Numbered from the stretch's first letter, positions 1 to 9,628 are shown. The stretch is DNA of 64,000 nt from CAXXOK01 sp963664595 (GCA_963664595.2 CAXXOK010000002.1:248001-312000); one strand, 5' to 3'. The notes: generated from the letters alone by a model not told the origin. Program-made: numbers and translations.

Positions 1-1154
1 TTGCGCGCGATGGGGGTCATGCCGTTTGGGAAGCGCTCCCGGTCCACGCTCCAGTCGCCCAGCCCGGCTTTCTCGTTGATGCGTTTGGGCATCCAGCCGT
101 CGTCAATCACAAACAGCTCCACGCCCAGGTCCACGCATTTGTCGATGAGCCGCAAACAATTGTCCTCGTTTACATCAAACTCATACGGATACCACGAGTT
201 GTAGATCACGGGGCGCTCGGCGTGCGCCTTATCGGTTTTGGCCCCACGCGGGCAGAGCATATCCAGCTGCCAGTCGTAAAACACCTCGGACATACGCGCA
301 AACCCCCGGCCAGCAAAGCCGCCGGTAAACAGGGGCGTTTCAAAGGCCTCGCCGGGCTTGAGGCAATAGCTGGTGTCAAACTCGTTAATGCCCCCGGTCA
401 CGCTGACGCGCTTGCCGTACTGGCGCTCCACCGTAATGTTGAAGTTGCCGCTCCAGTGCAGCACGCCAAAGTACAGCTCCCCCGCGGTCTCGGTGGTTTC
501 GCCGCCGCGGTCGAGCGCGAAAAACGGCGTCTGCTGCGCCGCCGCGCAGGTAACGCGGCTGTTTTGCAGCACCGTGCGCGCCTGCGTAAGCATCAGCTCG
601 TTGCGGCCGTATTCCACGCCCCAGTTGCCCGCCAGATGGGTAAGCCGGTACTCCTCCCCGGCGGGCACAAACCACGCGGCGCTCTTCATGGCGTCAATCG
701 TTACCGGCACATCGGCAAGATTACGCACCACAATCCGGCGGCTGAGCAGGGGCAGATCATCCCACCCCTGATAGTGGGCCTCCACCTCAAGGGGATACAC
801 CGCGTCGCGCAGGCGGATGACCAGCGTATTTTTCTCCATCCTGTGGCTGTGATACACAAGACGCAGGCTGCGCACGCCGTCGGGATGGGTTATCCGCAGC
901 ATCGGATCGCCGTAATCGCCCGGCTCGCCGGTCGGGATTTCGAAATTCGCGGGAGAGGTTTTATCAACCCCTGCCGAATGCGCATAGCCCTGCAGCTTTT
1001 CCTGCGCCAGCGGAACAAGCGATTTCTCCGCGGCAAAGGCTTTGCCCCAGTAGAGGTGGATGAGGCGGCCGTCCGGCGCGATACCGGCCGCATAGCTCAT
1101 TTCGGGCGTGCTCAGGTGAAAAAAACGGTTTTGTTCGTCAAAATGGATATTCAT
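1..1154 (-). CDS. GH36 alpha-galactosidase, partial (C-terminus beyond window)
   Basis: Retaining alpha-galactosidase of family GH36, releasing terminal alpha-linked galactose from melibiose, raffinose-type sugars or galactomannan fragments. About 384 residues lie in the window; the gene runs off base 1, so the catalytic acids are not seen. Visible are the N-terminal beta-sandwich with GNWGVEYGRNEL near residue 176, then VIYNSWYPYEFD near 314 and FVIDDGW near 347, the segment that opens the GH36 barrel. No signal peptide, so probably cytoplasmic. The ATG at 1154 is preceded by AGAAGGAG. Only 18 bases separate it from the stop of the glycosidase gene upstream, so the two are probably co-transcribed. 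Confidence 0.88.
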   Translation of the reverse strand, partial: MNIHFDEQNRFFHLSTPEMSYAAGIAPDGRLIHLYWGKAFAAEKSLVPLAQEKLQGYAHSAGVDKTSPANFEIPTGEPGDYGDPMLRITHPDGVRSLRLVYHSHRMEKNTLVIRLRDAVYPLEVEAHYQGWDDLPLLSRRIVVRNLADVPVTIDAMKSAAWFVPAGEEYRLTHLAGNWGVEYGRNELMLTQARTVLQNSRVTCAAAQQTPFFALDRGGETTETAGELYFGVLHWSGNFNITVERQYGKRVSVTGGINEFDTSYCLKPGEAFETPLFTGGFAGRGFARMSEVFYDWQLDMLCPRGAKTDKAHAERPVIYNSWYPYEFDVNEDNCLRLIDKCVDLGVELFVIDDGWMPKRINEKAGLGDWSVDRERFPNGMTPIAR

Positions 1155-1172
1155 GATTCTGCTCCTTCTGTG

Positions 1173-3206
1173 TTATCGCATGGGGGTTAGCGGTACGGGC
1201 GGGGTTTGCGGCCGTACCCGGCCATCCAGCAGGGGATACATCTGCTGCGCAAACGCGCGCAGCGCCTCCGCAACCAGCGGGTAAGGGCGGTTGCATACGT
1301 CGATCAGCCCGATATTGTAGCTCTCGCCGTCAAAGCGGCCCAGATAGGGCTGATCGCTGTATTCAAAGTAATGGACGCCGGTCAGGTGCGGCTCCTGCGT
1401 GCTCTGCTCCAGATAGTAGCGGATGGCCTGGGCGCGTTGCGCCTGGGTGGGCGTGGAGTACAAACCCCAAGCGTCCAATCCGCTGTCCTGCGCGCCGATA
1501 TGCCATTCGCCGACCATCATGGGCAGATCGGCATACCGGCCGATCCTCGCGGCGGAGGTGGCAGGCTCTTCCCCGTAGCAGTTAAAGGAAAACACATCAA
1601 AATACCGCAGCGGCCCGCACAGCGTTTTTTCGGAGGGCCTGTTGTAGCGCATGCCCAAATTGAGGTGATGGGGATCAAAGGCCTTCAGCGTGCGGCTGAC
1701 CACCTCGCCGTACCGGTTGACCAGCCGGTCATGGAACGCGGCCAGATCCTGCCGGGCGGCCTGGGCGGCAGGCAGGCTTTGCAAGGGGGCAAGAAGCGCC
1801 TCAAAGGACGTGAAGGCAGTGTCCCACGCGGCGTTAAGCGCCCCGATACCGCTGGGATACCGGTCTTTCAAAAAGTCAATCATGGCCCGCTTGGAGGCGG
1901 TTACGCCGGGATGCAGCAGCAGCTTTTCCGCCAGATTCACGTTCTCGGCCATCAGCCATTCCGGCTCGTTGGTCACAAAGTAACCGATCATCCCCCGCTC
2001 CCCGCGCCAGGGGGCCAGCTCGCGTTCCGCCATCTGCTGCGCCGCACGCTCGTAAGCTTCGCTGAACACATCGGGAAAATCGCGGAAAATGCATTCCTCC
2101 GTCAGCGCAAAAAACTTGAACGTCACCACAAAGGGAATGCCGGACCGGGCTAAAAAGGTACGGGTGGCTTCATCCGCGTAATCGTTCACGCCCACGCCCA
2201 GCGTGTTGATACCCCAGCGGCGCATGCGCGCGGCGTTGATGGCAATCCACGCATCCAGCCATTTTTCGCCAAAAACACGGATCATGTTGGCCCGGGGAAA
2301 GTTGACAAGGGTTCGGCTGCGGGCGGCGTCCAAGCCGTTGCGCACCACATACTGCGGAATGGCATCCCCTGTGCACCACGCGCTTTGGTACTGGCCGTCA
2401 CGCGGGGGCAGCCACGCATACAGGGCTTCCAGATGGTCGGCCAGCGCGTAGATGCCGGTACGGTTGCCGTAGCACACGCCGTTGGAGAAAAACGCGTATC
2501 CGTCCGGGTCCACCAGCCACCAGCGTCGGCCATCGTGCTCGCGGCGGAACCAGCCGGTGGCCTCAAACCGCTTTTCCAGCCATCCGCCACAGCGCGACCA
2601 GCCCGCCGGATACCGGGGATCCGCCCCGGCGGCCTCCCTTTCGCTACGCAGATAGGCTTCCAGCGCCTCCGTGTTTTCCGTTTTCCCGGCCCAGCGCATG
2701 TGCAGCGCCTGGCCCATCGGGTCCACCAGCGGCGCGCCCTTCACATCCTGCGGCGTCCAGTCAGTTGTAAGCGTCAGCCCGTCAAAGGCAAGGGCGGTCA
2801 GATGCCCGCTTTGGAGGCTCAGCTCCACGGCATTGATCTCCTCCGGCCGCACGGCGCGCCCCGCCATGCCCCCTTTATATACGCCGGGCTGCGGCGGCAA
2901 AAAGGCGTAATCCGCCGCCAGCACGCGCCCGTTGACCGGATAGGGAATCTGCACGCGGCAATTGGGCAAAACGGTGTAGTGCAGCGTGAGCAGCGGTTCC
3001 GTATCCCCGCACAGGGACAGGCAGCACTTGATCTGATGGTCCGCCGTTGCCGCAAGCTGCGCGACCGCCATTGAAAAACCGGTCCAGCGCTCCGGCAGCG
3101 GCGCCCGCAGACGGATCATATGCCGGTCGTCCGGGCGGAGCATGCCGCCCTCGCGCCGCCCGGCCAGAAGGGAAAACTGTTGTGCCTGAATTTGAAAATC
3201 GGCCAT
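1173..3206 (-). CDS. Clan GH-A glycoside hydrolase (GH50 agarase / GH42-like)
   Basis: Predicted cytoplasmic retaining glycosidase of 677 residues without signal peptide. After an N-terminal beta-rich region of about 200 residues comes a TIM barrel that opens with GWFRREHDGRRWWLVDPDGY, a pattern typical of agarase-like GH50 and related GH42 proteins. FVTNEPEW near residue 412 carries the presumed acid/base Glu, and MVGEWHIG near residue 565 the presumed nucleophile. The substrate cannot be read from sequence; a beta-galactoside fits the GH36 neighbour. I chose the ATG at 3206, preceded by AAGGAGGAGAGCC, over a longer reading frame. It is the first gene of a two-gene minus-strand operon facing the sugar importer. 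Confidence 0.75.
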   Translation of the reverse strand: MADFQIQAQQFSLLAGRREGGMLRPDDRHMIRLRAPLPERWTGFSMAVAQLAATADHQIKCCLSLCGDTEPLLTLHYTVLPNCRVQIPYPVNGRVLAADYAFLPPQPGVYKGGMAGRAVRPEEINAVELSLQSGHLTALAFDGLTLTTDWTPQDVKGAPLVDPMGQALHMRWAGKTENTEALEAYLRSEREAAGADPRYPAGWSRCGGWLEKRFEATGWFRREHDGRRWWLVDPDGYAFFSNGVCYGNRTGIYALADHLEALYAWLPPRDGQYQSAWCTGDAIPQYVVRNGLDAARSRTLVNFPRANMIRVFGEKWLDAWIAINAARMRRWGINTLGVGVNDYADEATRTFLARSGIPFVVTFKFFALTEECIFRDFPDVFSEAYERAAQQMAERELAPWRGERGMIGYFVTNEPEWLMAENVNLAEKLLLHPGVTASKRAMIDFLKDRYPSGIGALNAAWDTAFTSFEALLAPLQSLPAAQAARQDLAAFHDRLVNRYGEVVSRTLKAFDPHHLNLGMRYNRPSEKTLCGPLRYFDVFSFNCYGEEPATSAARIGRYADLPMMVGEWHIGAQDSGLDAWGLYSTPTQAQRAQAIRYYLEQSTQEPHLTGVHYFEYSDQPYLGRFDGESYNIGLIDVCNRPYPLVAEALRAFAQQMYPLLDGRVRPQTPPVPLTPMR

Positions 3207-3495
3207 GTGGCTCTCCTCCTTTTTCGTGCTTCCATTATAAAATAAGGGGTTGGGAATCACTATAACGGGAACGGGAACGGGAATACCGTTTTTGGGCCGC
3301 ATGTCCGTATCGCGTTATAGGCTGTCCCATACTGCGCATTTACTTACATTAAAAACCGCGATACGATAAACGCAGCAAAACAGACGGCAGGCGGATGAAA
3401 CCCCGTTGCCCGGCATGCAAGAACAAGCAGGTATTGATTGTTCTTGATTTTGATCTCTGCCGCTGCTTTCACGAAAACCGAAAGGAAATTCCGTT
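3207..3495. promoter_or_regulatory. Divergent promoter region, glycosidase operon / sugar importer
   Basis: This 289-base gap separates the minus-strand glycosidase pair from the plus-strand importer. On the minus strand a TATAAT lies at 3234-3239, about 30 bases before the glycosidase start. At 3266-3285 there is a short direct repeat, three units of ACGGGA. No convincing -35 or operator was identified for the importer. A shared regulator, perhaps the AraC protein at 7280, is plausible but not shown. Confidence 0.4.
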
Positions 3496-4437
3496 ATGCA
3501 GAAAAGCCAGCCCGTGAGGCCGATGAAACACTATCGCAAGTCGCTTGGCAGACGAATTTTGGATCACAAACAGATTTATCTGCTTTTGCTTCCCGCCCTG
3601 GTATACTATTTTATTTTCTACTATATGCCCATGACGGGGCTGCAGATTGCGTTCCGCGATTATCGCGTGTCCAAGGGCATCTGGGGCAGCGACTGGGTGG
3701 GCCTGAAGTACTTCATCAAGTTCTTCAACCATCCGCAGTGCTGGAAAATCATCCGCAACACGCTGGTGCTTTCCTTATATACGCTGGCAACCTTCCCGCT
3801 TTCCATCCTCGCCGCGCTGATGATTTACGAAATCCGGGGGAACATGTTCAAAAAGACGGTCCAGATGGTTACCTACGCGCCGCACTTTATTTCCACCGTG
3901 GTAATCGTTTCGATGATCAACCTGTTCATGAACCAATCCACAGGCCTGTTCAACGGGATCATCCAGAAGCTCGGCGGCGAGACCGTGGATTTTTTAGGGA
4001 CCACTTCCTATTTTTCACACATATACGTTTGGAGCGGCGTATGGCAGGACCTTGGCTGGGGCACGATCATTTATCTGGCCACGTTGTCCGCCGTATCGCC
4101 CGAGCTGCACGAGGCCGCGTATATCGACGGCGCCAACCGCCTGCAGATCATCTGGCACGTAAACGTCCCCTCCATCCTGCCGACGATCGTTATTATGCTG
4201 ATTTTGCAATGCGGCCGCATTTTGTCCGTCGGGTTTGAAAAGGTATACCTCCTGCAAAACTCGCTCAACCTCGACGTATCGCAGGTCATTTCCACCTACA
4301 CGTACGAGCTGGGCCTGCTGGGCGGCCAGTACAGCTATTCCACGGCCATCGGCCTGTTCAACACCGTTGTCAACGTGCTGATGCTTGTGATCGTAAATAT
4401 GATCAGCAAGCGCGTCGCCGATGTGGCTTTGATTTAG
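3496..4437 (+). CDS. ABC sugar importer permease, LplB type
   Basis: Inner permease subunit of a CUT1-like carbohydrate ABC importer, LplB/YteP class (313 residues). Six hydrophobic segments are visible, the first at residues 26-50 (IYLLLLPALVYYFIFYY). The cytoplasmic EAA loop that docks the ATPase is at about residue 200, EAAYIDGANRLQIIWHV. The ATG at 3496 follows AAAGGAAATTCCGTT. The partner permease begins 14 bases downstream and the binding protein follows, the usual LplB-LplC-SBP order. No ATPase gene is present; members of this class generally use a shared MsmX-type ATPase encoded elsewhere. Confidence 0.92.
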   Translation: MQKSQPVRPMKHYRKSLGRRILDHKQIYLLLLPALVYYFIFYYMPMTGLQIAFRDYRVSKGIWGSDWVGLKYFIKFFNHPQCWKIIRNTLVLSLYTLATFPLSILAALMIYEIRGNMFKKTVQMVTYAPHFISTVVIVSMINLFMNQSTGLFNGIIQKLGGETVDFLGTTSYFSHIYVWSGVWQDLGWGTIIYLATLSAVSPELHEAAYIDGANRLQIIWHVNVPSILPTIVIMLILQCGRILSVGFEKVYLLQNSLNLDVSQVISTYTYELGLLGGQYSYSTAIGLFNTVVNVLMLVIVNMISKRVADVALI

Positions 4438-4451
4438 GGGGCGAGGAACGA

Positions 4452-5369
4452 ATGAAGCACGAAAAAATCCACCGCACCCGGTTTGACAAGGGCTTTGATA
4501 TCGTCAACACGCTGCTGATGCTGCTGCTGCTTGTGATCACCCTGTACCCGCTGTACTTCGTGTTGATCGCCTCCGTATCGGATGCCTACGAGGTGGCCAA
4601 GGGCAACGTATACCTTTGGGCCAAGGGGTTCACGGTGGAATCCTACGCCAACGTGTTCCGGGAAGGGCGCATCTGGCTTGGCTACCGCAATACGATTTTA
4701 TACGCCACGGTCGGCACGGTTTTCAGCCTTGTGCTCACCATCCCCAGCGCCTACGCGCTCAGCAAACGCACCCTGCCGGGGCGCGCCATGCTGGCCCTGT
4801 TTTTCATCATTCCCATGTATTTTAACGGCGGGCTGATCCCCACCTATCTGGTGATGAAAAACATTGACATGGTCAACAAGTGGTACTCGCTGATCTTTAT
4901 CGGCGCGTCCAGCACCTACAACATCATCGTGACGCGCGTGTATTTTGAAAGCAATGTGCCGGAGGAGCTCTACGAATCCGCCCGGATCGACGGCGCGGGA
5001 GAGCTTCGCACCTTCTTTGGCATCGCGCTGCCGCTGGTACTGCCCATCATCGCCGTGATGACGCTGTTCTTTGTCGTCCAGCGCTGGAACGATTACTTCA
5101 ACTCCCTGATCTACGTAACGAAAAACGACTTCATTCCGCTGCAGATGGTGCTGCGCTCCATCCTGCTCAACAGCCAGACCGCGCTGCAGAAGGTGGATAC
5201 CTCGTCCATGGATGCCGACGCCATTAAAAACGCCGCGCGCCTTGCCTATATGGCGGAGGCCATGAAATACGCGCTCATCGTGGTGTCCTCCGCGCCGCTG
5301 CTCATCGCCTATCCGTTCATGCAGAAGCATTTCGTCAAGGGCATGATGGTGGGCGCTGTTAAGGGATGA
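4452..5369 (+). CDS. ABC sugar importer permease, LplC/YtcP type
   Basis: Second permease of the importer (305 residues, LplC/YtcP/AraQ class). It has six predicted membrane segments, the first at about residues 17-40 (VNTLLMLLLLVITLYPLYF), and an EAA loop ESARIDGAGELRTFF near residue 173. It ends with the typical AYPFMQKHFVKGMMVGAVKG tail. The ATG at 4452 follows GGGGCGAGGAACGA. It lies between the LplB-type permease and the binding protein, so it very likely forms a heterodimeric channel with its upstream neighbour. Confidence 0.92.
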   Translation: MKHEKIHRTRFDKGFDIVNTLLMLLLLVITLYPLYFVLIASVSDAYEVAKGNVYLWAKGFTVESYANVFREGRIWLGYRNTILYATVGTVFSLVLTIPSAYALSKRTLPGRAMLALFFIIPMYFNGGLIPTYLVMKNIDMVNKWYSLIFIGASSTYNIIVTRVYFESNVPEELYESARIDGAGELRTFFGIALPLVLPIIAVMTLFFVVQRWNDYFNSLIYVTKNDFIPLQMVLRSILLNSQTALQKVDTSSMDADAIKNAARLAYMAEAMKYALIVVSSAPLLIAYPFMQKHFVKGMMVGAVKG

Positions 5370-5422
5370 ACGGTTTCGGCCGTTTCCATAGCACGTACCT
5401 TATTTTGAAAGGAGCGACCCCT

Positions 5423-7141
5423 ATGAAAAAAACCCTGTGTGTATTGCTGGCCGCACTGATGCTGCTCAGCGCGAGCAGCGCCCTGGCGGCCTACAACGAC
5501 CACACCGACTACTCCCAGTTTCCGCTCGTGAAAGACGGCGAAAGTATGACCGTTACCGTTGCCGCCAAGCGCAGTGAGCAGTATGGAAAGGACCCGGAGG
5601 ACCAGTGGTTTTGGATCTGGTCCGAGCAGGCAACCGGCATCCACTTTGAAGTTGACCAAATCCTTTCCACCGCCACCGAAGAGCGCAAGAGCCTGATGTT
5701 TGCCTCCGGCGACCTGCCCGACCTCATTTTGGGCGGCGTCAACCTGACCACCAGCGAGCTGGTGCGCTATGGCATGGGCGAAGGTCTTTTGCTCGACTTA
5801 AGCCCCTACATCACGCCGGATATCATGCCCCACCTCTGCGCGTGGATTGAGGCGTATCCCCAGTCGCTGGCCTATTGCACCACGCCCGACGGCAAGGTGT
5901 ACACCCTGCCGGGATACTCGGACTTCTACATCCAGGGTGACGGACCCAACCTGATGGAGGTCAACAGCGAGTGGCTGGCCGCAGCAGGGCTGGACACCCC
6001 CGGGACGCTGGACGATTTTACCGCCATGCTGTACAAATTCAAGGCAATGTATCCCGACAAAATCCCGCTGGGCTCCGGCGCGCAGAACGCCACCAACGAT
6101 CCGCGCAATTGGATCCTGAACGCTTTCGGCTATGTATGGCCCGATACGCAGGATAACGTCAACCCCACCGGCAACCTGCCTTCCGTACGCAACGGCGAGG
6201 TTGTGATCCCGGCCTATGACGATACCTTTGTGGAATTTCTCAAGCTGATGAACCAGTACTACACCGACGGCCTGATGGCACCGGACTTCTTCACCATTGA
6301 CCAGACGACCGCGTTCGCCCAGCTGGCGGAGGATGCCGTCGGCGCGTATGCCGGAACGGCCTATCTGGCGCTGCCCGACCGTGAGGATTTTTCCAAATGG
6401 GCGGAGATTTCTCCCCTGACCAGCGCGTGGAACGATACCGCCAAAGCCGGAACGCTGAACAAGTTCCGTTATGGCTACGTTGAGCTGAGCGCGAATGTGG
6501 ATCCCGCCAAGATCGAGACGATCCTGCGGTATCTGGACTACTTCTACAGCGACCTGGGCGGCATGTACCTGTGGTGCGGGCCTTCCGCCACCAGCGCCGA
6601 CACGCTGGGAATTATCGGCGGCTATAAGGTAACCGAAGAAAACAGCTACATCTGGACCGATACCGACGGCAACAAGGCCGACAGCCAGGCCTTTATGGAA
6701 GGCGACGCAGCCAACATGGCGCACGGCTTCGGCAACCGGTCGCACCCGCTGGAAAACAAGGCGGCCTTTGAAGCCGGGGTAACCAACCGCCCCGAAATGC
6801 GCTCCTACTACTACAACGCGGACAATATCCTGACCTACAGCTATGACCCGAATTTCGGCTCCGGCGCGCACCTGCTGAATGTGCGCAACAACATCGAGCC
6901 ATACCGCACCGAATCCTTCCCGATGATCGTGTACTACGACGAGGAAACCACCCTGGCCATCGATGAGCAGCACACCATTCTCGATCCGTATATCGAAGGC
7001 GAAGTGGCCAAGTTCATCACCGGCGCCCGCGATATTTCCGAGTTCCCGCAATTCCAGGAAGAGCTCAAGAGCATGGGCGTTGAGGAACTGCTGGGCTACT
7101 ATCGGCAGGCGTACGACAACTATCTCGCCGCTCAGGAATAA
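5423..7141 (+). CDS. Extracellular solute-binding protein of the LplB/LplC importer
   Basis: Sugar-binding protein of 572 residues, the size usual for LplA-like binding proteins. The N-terminus MKKTLCVLLAALMLLS is a secretion signal. Unlike most relatives it shows no Cys in a lipobox: the h-region runs into SSALAAYN, which looks like a signal peptidase I site. The mature part contains the family-typical stretches PDLILGG (residues 97-103) and LLLDLSPYI. AAAGGAGCGACCCCT precedes the ATG at 5423, so the in-frame upstream extension is rejected. The ligand is unknown; neighbouring alpha-galactosidase suggests galactose-containing oligosaccharides. Confidence 0.9.
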   Translation: MKKTLCVLLAALMLLSASSALAAYNDHTDYSQFPLVKDGESMTVTVAAKRSEQYGKDPEDQWFWIWSEQATGIHFEVDQILSTATEERKSLMFASGDLPDLILGGVNLTTSELVRYGMGEGLLLDLSPYITPDIMPHLCAWIEAYPQSLAYCTTPDGKVYTLPGYSDFYIQGDGPNLMEVNSEWLAAAGLDTPGTLDDFTAMLYKFKAMYPDKIPLGSGAQNATNDPRNWILNAFGYVWPDTQDNVNPTGNLPSVRNGEVVIPAYDDTFVEFLKLMNQYYTDGLMAPDFFTIDQTTAFAQLAEDAVGAYAGTAYLALPDREDFSKWAEISPLTSAWNDTAKAGTLNKFRYGYVELSANVDPAKIETILRYLDYFYSDLGGMYLWCGPSATSADTLGIIGGYKVTEENSYIWTDTDGNKADSQAFMEGDAANMAHGFGNRSHPLENKAAFEAGVTNRPEMRSYYYNADNILTYSYDPNFGSGAHLLNVRNNIEPYRTESFPMIVYYDEETTLAIDEQHTILDPYIEGEVAKFITGARDISEFPQFQEELKSMGVEELLGYYRQAYDNYLAAQE

Positions 7142-7215
7142 TCCGCTCCGCGCAGCGTAGCCCCCGCTCCGGGCCTTCGTGATATACTATAGGCCCGGGG
7201 TGGGTTTGCCAAACA

Positions 7216-7244
7216 CCAACAAGTCCCGTTATGCGGCTTGTTGG
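7216..7244 (+). terminator. Hairpin between binding protein and AraC regulator
   Basis: Perfect 8-bp stem, CCAACAAG at 7216-7223 with CTTGTTGG at 7237-7244, loop of 13 bases. No uniform T-run follows (CTTTGCCGTTT), so it may be a weak terminator or a processing/stability hairpin that lowers expression of the regulator relative to the importer. Confidence 0.4.
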
Positions 7245-7279
7245 CTTTGCCGTTTCAGCCGCAGGATAGGAGTGATCGT

Positions 7280-9355
7280 ATGAAAACATTGAGGGGTCGG
7301 GTATTCAGACGGTATGTGCTTTCCTATCTTGCGGTTGCGTTAACCATCAGCCTCATCCTGGGCCTGGCGCTGACCATGGTATCGGCCACAAGGCTGCGCC
7401 AATCCGAATTGGAGCTGTACGAAAGCCGCCTGTACATGGCGGCGGATTATATCGAACGCCAGATTTCCGCCATGGAGGATATCCGTGTGGAAATCAAGGC
7501 CAACCGGGTATACCAGCCCTTTTTTCTGGAACAGAGCGTCGTAAACGAGCTGGAGCTGCTGGACGCCTTTTCGCGGTTTACCAGCTACTCCAGTTGGGTG
7601 GAGGAATACTACCTTTGGTATCAGGATACGGACAGGATTTTTGGAACGCATGCCGCCTACAGCCCCGATATTTTCTATTCGCGGCTGCTGGGCGGCGTAA
7701 CGGAGGGCGAGCTTGCTCCGCTGCTGGCAATGGACCGGACGGTGCATATGCAGGTGCTTTCGCAGCGGCCGGATTCGCTGATCATCACCATGCCGTTTTA
7801 CTTTGGCAGCTCCAAGCAGAAAACGAATAAAGCGGTGCTGCTGTTTCTGGTTCGTCTGGATACGATTCGCAAAACCATGTGGGATATGATCGGCACCGAA
7901 AGCGGCGCTCCCCTGAAAATCGTGTATCAGGACCAGACGATTTTAAGCGCTTCTCTTTCACAGGACGCCATATCGGCCGCAGGCGCGGAAGGCAACGTAT
8001 GGCTGATGATGGACGGGCCCAGCTTTCCAACTTTCCACCGGTTTGATTCCTTTCTGGTGCTGATCCTCTCCATCACCTTCAGCGTGCTGCTGCTGGGGGC
8101 GGCGCTTGCCGTATACGCGGCGTGGTACAGTTACCGGCCCATACAGCGGCTGTATAAAAAATATATCGGCGTGGTGAAAAAGCCCAGCAACGAGCTGCAA
8201 AGCATTGAGGAGCTGCTTAACACAACGCTGGAAATCAACCGCTTTTCGCAGCAGCAGCTGGATGATCAGCTGAACCAGATTTCCCACCAGCACGCCTGGC
8301 TGAAGCAGCAGCTGGTGATGATGCTCATTTCCGGCAACAACAGCCCTGTGGTACAGCGCCAGATCCGGGGCACGGGCTTTGAGATGACCCACGGGCTGTA
8401 TGCCATATTGTTTATCCATATCCACGATTGCCAGCCGGGAGAAGATTTTTTGCGGGACGTGGAAAATTTCTCGGACGACGAGCTTTGCCTGTATGCCGCG
8501 GAGCTGCGCAGTTTGCAGGAATACGCCGTGCTGATCAACTTTGAAGAGGAGGACCAGTGCCAGGAGCTGCTGGAGCTTTTGTCCGATACGATGGCCGCGC
8601 ACAACGTGACCGCTTTTGTGCAGCTGAGCCGTTCGTGCTCCACGCTCAGCGGCATCGTGTCCGTGGCTATGGAGGCTCTCAACGCCTGCCCGGTATCGCT
8701 TCCGGCCGAAACCAAAAACAGCGGATCACAGGAGGACAGCGTTACGCAGGTGCTGGAGCTGGCGGAGGCCGGAAACGCACAGCAGGCGCTATCGCTGCTG
8801 GACATCCTGCTTGCCGGGATGGATAACCGGTATCCTTCGGTACTGATGAAGCTCTGCATGATGAACACCCTGTATGCCCGCATCTCCCGGCGCGCGGCAC
8901 AGGTGGGCGCGGCCGTTTCCGCGCCGCCCGAAGCGTCAAGCCTGCAGGAGCCCTCCGCTATCGCGCAGCAGATGCGCAGGCTGGTGAAAGCGATCGCTTC
9001 CACTTCCACGCCGGTTGCGGAATACGCCGGGGACGCGCGCGCATCCAAAATCGTCGGCTACATCCGTGACAACTGCCTCAGCACGAATATCAGCCTGTCC
9101 TCCACGGCGCAGGCGTTTGAGATTTCCACCAAGCAGGTCACGCGCCTTTTGCGCATGAGCATCGGGATGACGTTTAAGGAATACCTGCTGCAGCTGCGCA
9201 TGGAAGCCGCCAAGCGGATTCTGGTGGACGACGGTTTTTCCATTGCCGAGACGGCGGAAAAGGTAGGGTATTTCAACACCTCGCATTTTATCAAATGCTT
9301 CAAGCTCTATACCGGCCTTACGCCCGGCGAATGGAAAAAGAACACGGGGCATTGA
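7280..9355 (+). CDS. Membrane-bound AraC-family transcriptional regulator
   Basis: One-component regulator of 691 residues. Two membrane helices, at about residues 13-35 (YVLSYLAVALTISLILGLAL) and 258-285, bracket an extracytoplasmic sensor of about 220 residues. The C-terminal 100 residues form an AraC double helix-turn-helix, with ISTKQVTRLLRMSIGMTFKEY in the first helix pair and IAETAEKVGYFNTSHFIKCF in the second. Such regulators usually sit beside LplB/LplC importers, as here, and control them in response to sugar or binding-protein status. The ATG at 7280 is preceded by GGATAGGAGTGATCGT. Its stop is immediately followed by an R1 repeat. Confidence 0.9.
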   Translation: MKTLRGRVFRRYVLSYLAVALTISLILGLALTMVSATRLRQSELELYESRLYMAADYIERQISAMEDIRVEIKANRVYQPFFLEQSVVNELELLDAFSRFTSYSSWVEEYYLWYQDTDRIFGTHAAYSPDIFYSRLLGGVTEGELAPLLAMDRTVHMQVLSQRPDSLIITMPFYFGSSKQKTNKAVLLFLVRLDTIRKTMWDMIGTESGAPLKIVYQDQTILSASLSQDAISAAGAEGNVWLMMDGPSFPTFHRFDSFLVLILSITFSVLLLGAALAVYAAWYSYRPIQRLYKKYIGVVKKPSNELQSIEELLNTTLEINRFSQQQLDDQLNQISHQHAWLKQQLVMMLISGNNSPVVQRQIRGTGFEMTHGLYAILFIHIHDCQPGEDFLRDVENFSDDELCLYAAELRSLQEYAVLINFEEEDQCQELLELLSDTMAAHNVTAFVQLSRSCSTLSGIVSVAMEALNACPVSLPAETKNSGSQEDSVTQVLELAEAGNAQQALSLLDILLAGMDNRYPSVLMKLCMMNTLYARISRRAAQVGAAVSAPPEASSLQEPSAIAQQMRRLVKAIASTSTPVAEYAGDARASKIVGYIRDNCLSTNISLSSTAQAFEISTKQVTRLLRMSIGMTFKEYLLQLRMEAAKRILVDDGFSIAETAEKVGYFNTSHFIKCFKLYTGLTPGEWKKNTGH

Positions 9356-9361
9356 ACCCGA

Positions 9362-9439
9362 GGTAAGCGATGAATATAACGCTTGTGCGATGGTGCGTTA
9401 GCTTTACGTCAGCGTGCAGGGATTTATTCAGCGTTTACC
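9362..9439. repeat. R1 repeat, internally deleted copy (R1a)
   Basis: Short version of the palindromic R1 family. It keeps both termini (GGTAAGCGATGAATA at the left, TTTATTCAGCGTTTACC at the right) and the adjoining GTGCGATGGTGCGTTAG and GTCAGCGTGCAGG blocks but lacks the central 80 bases or so. It begins 6 bases after the AraC-regulator stop codon. Confidence 0.75.
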
Positions 9440-9499
9440 AAGTTTCAGTACAGGTTCATGTCATACGGATTCGTTTCCCCAGTGAAACGGTCCGCCCGA

Positions 9500-9528
9500 T
9501 TGACAACCCGCCCCAACCATGCTACGAT
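9500..9528 (+). promoter_or_regulatory. Sigma-A-type promoter of the folate transporter leader
   Basis: TTGACA at 9500-9505, 17-base spacer, TACGAT at 9523-9528. Transcription would start near 9535, directly before the first riboswitch aptamer, leaving a leader of about 360 bases before the coding sequence. Confidence 0.7.
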
Positions 9529-9534
9529 ATCCAC

Positions 9535-9628
9535 GCTGCATGACTGACGGAAGTGGAATCAACCACGGGGAGTGCAGCCGACAGAAGCCGACCGTCTGGG
9601 TGAAAGCCTTGATTGGTGGGCATTTTTT
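9535..9628 (+). ncRNA. ZTP (pfl) riboswitch with terminator platform
   Basis: The RNA contains the hallmarks of the ZTP/pfl class in order: GACTGACG, a short hairpin (GTGG...CCAC) followed by GGGGAGTGC, a linker, then GCCGACCGTCTGGGT, the conserved CCG..TGGG half that forms the ligand pocket and pseudoknot. GCCGACC (9587-9593) can also pair with GGTGGGC (9615-9621), one mismatch, directly before six T at 9623-9628. That makes a terminator mutually exclusive with the aptamer fold, so ZTP/ZMP binding should allow read-through. ZTP accumulates when 10-formyl-folate is short, which fits the folate transporter downstream. Confidence 0.8.
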
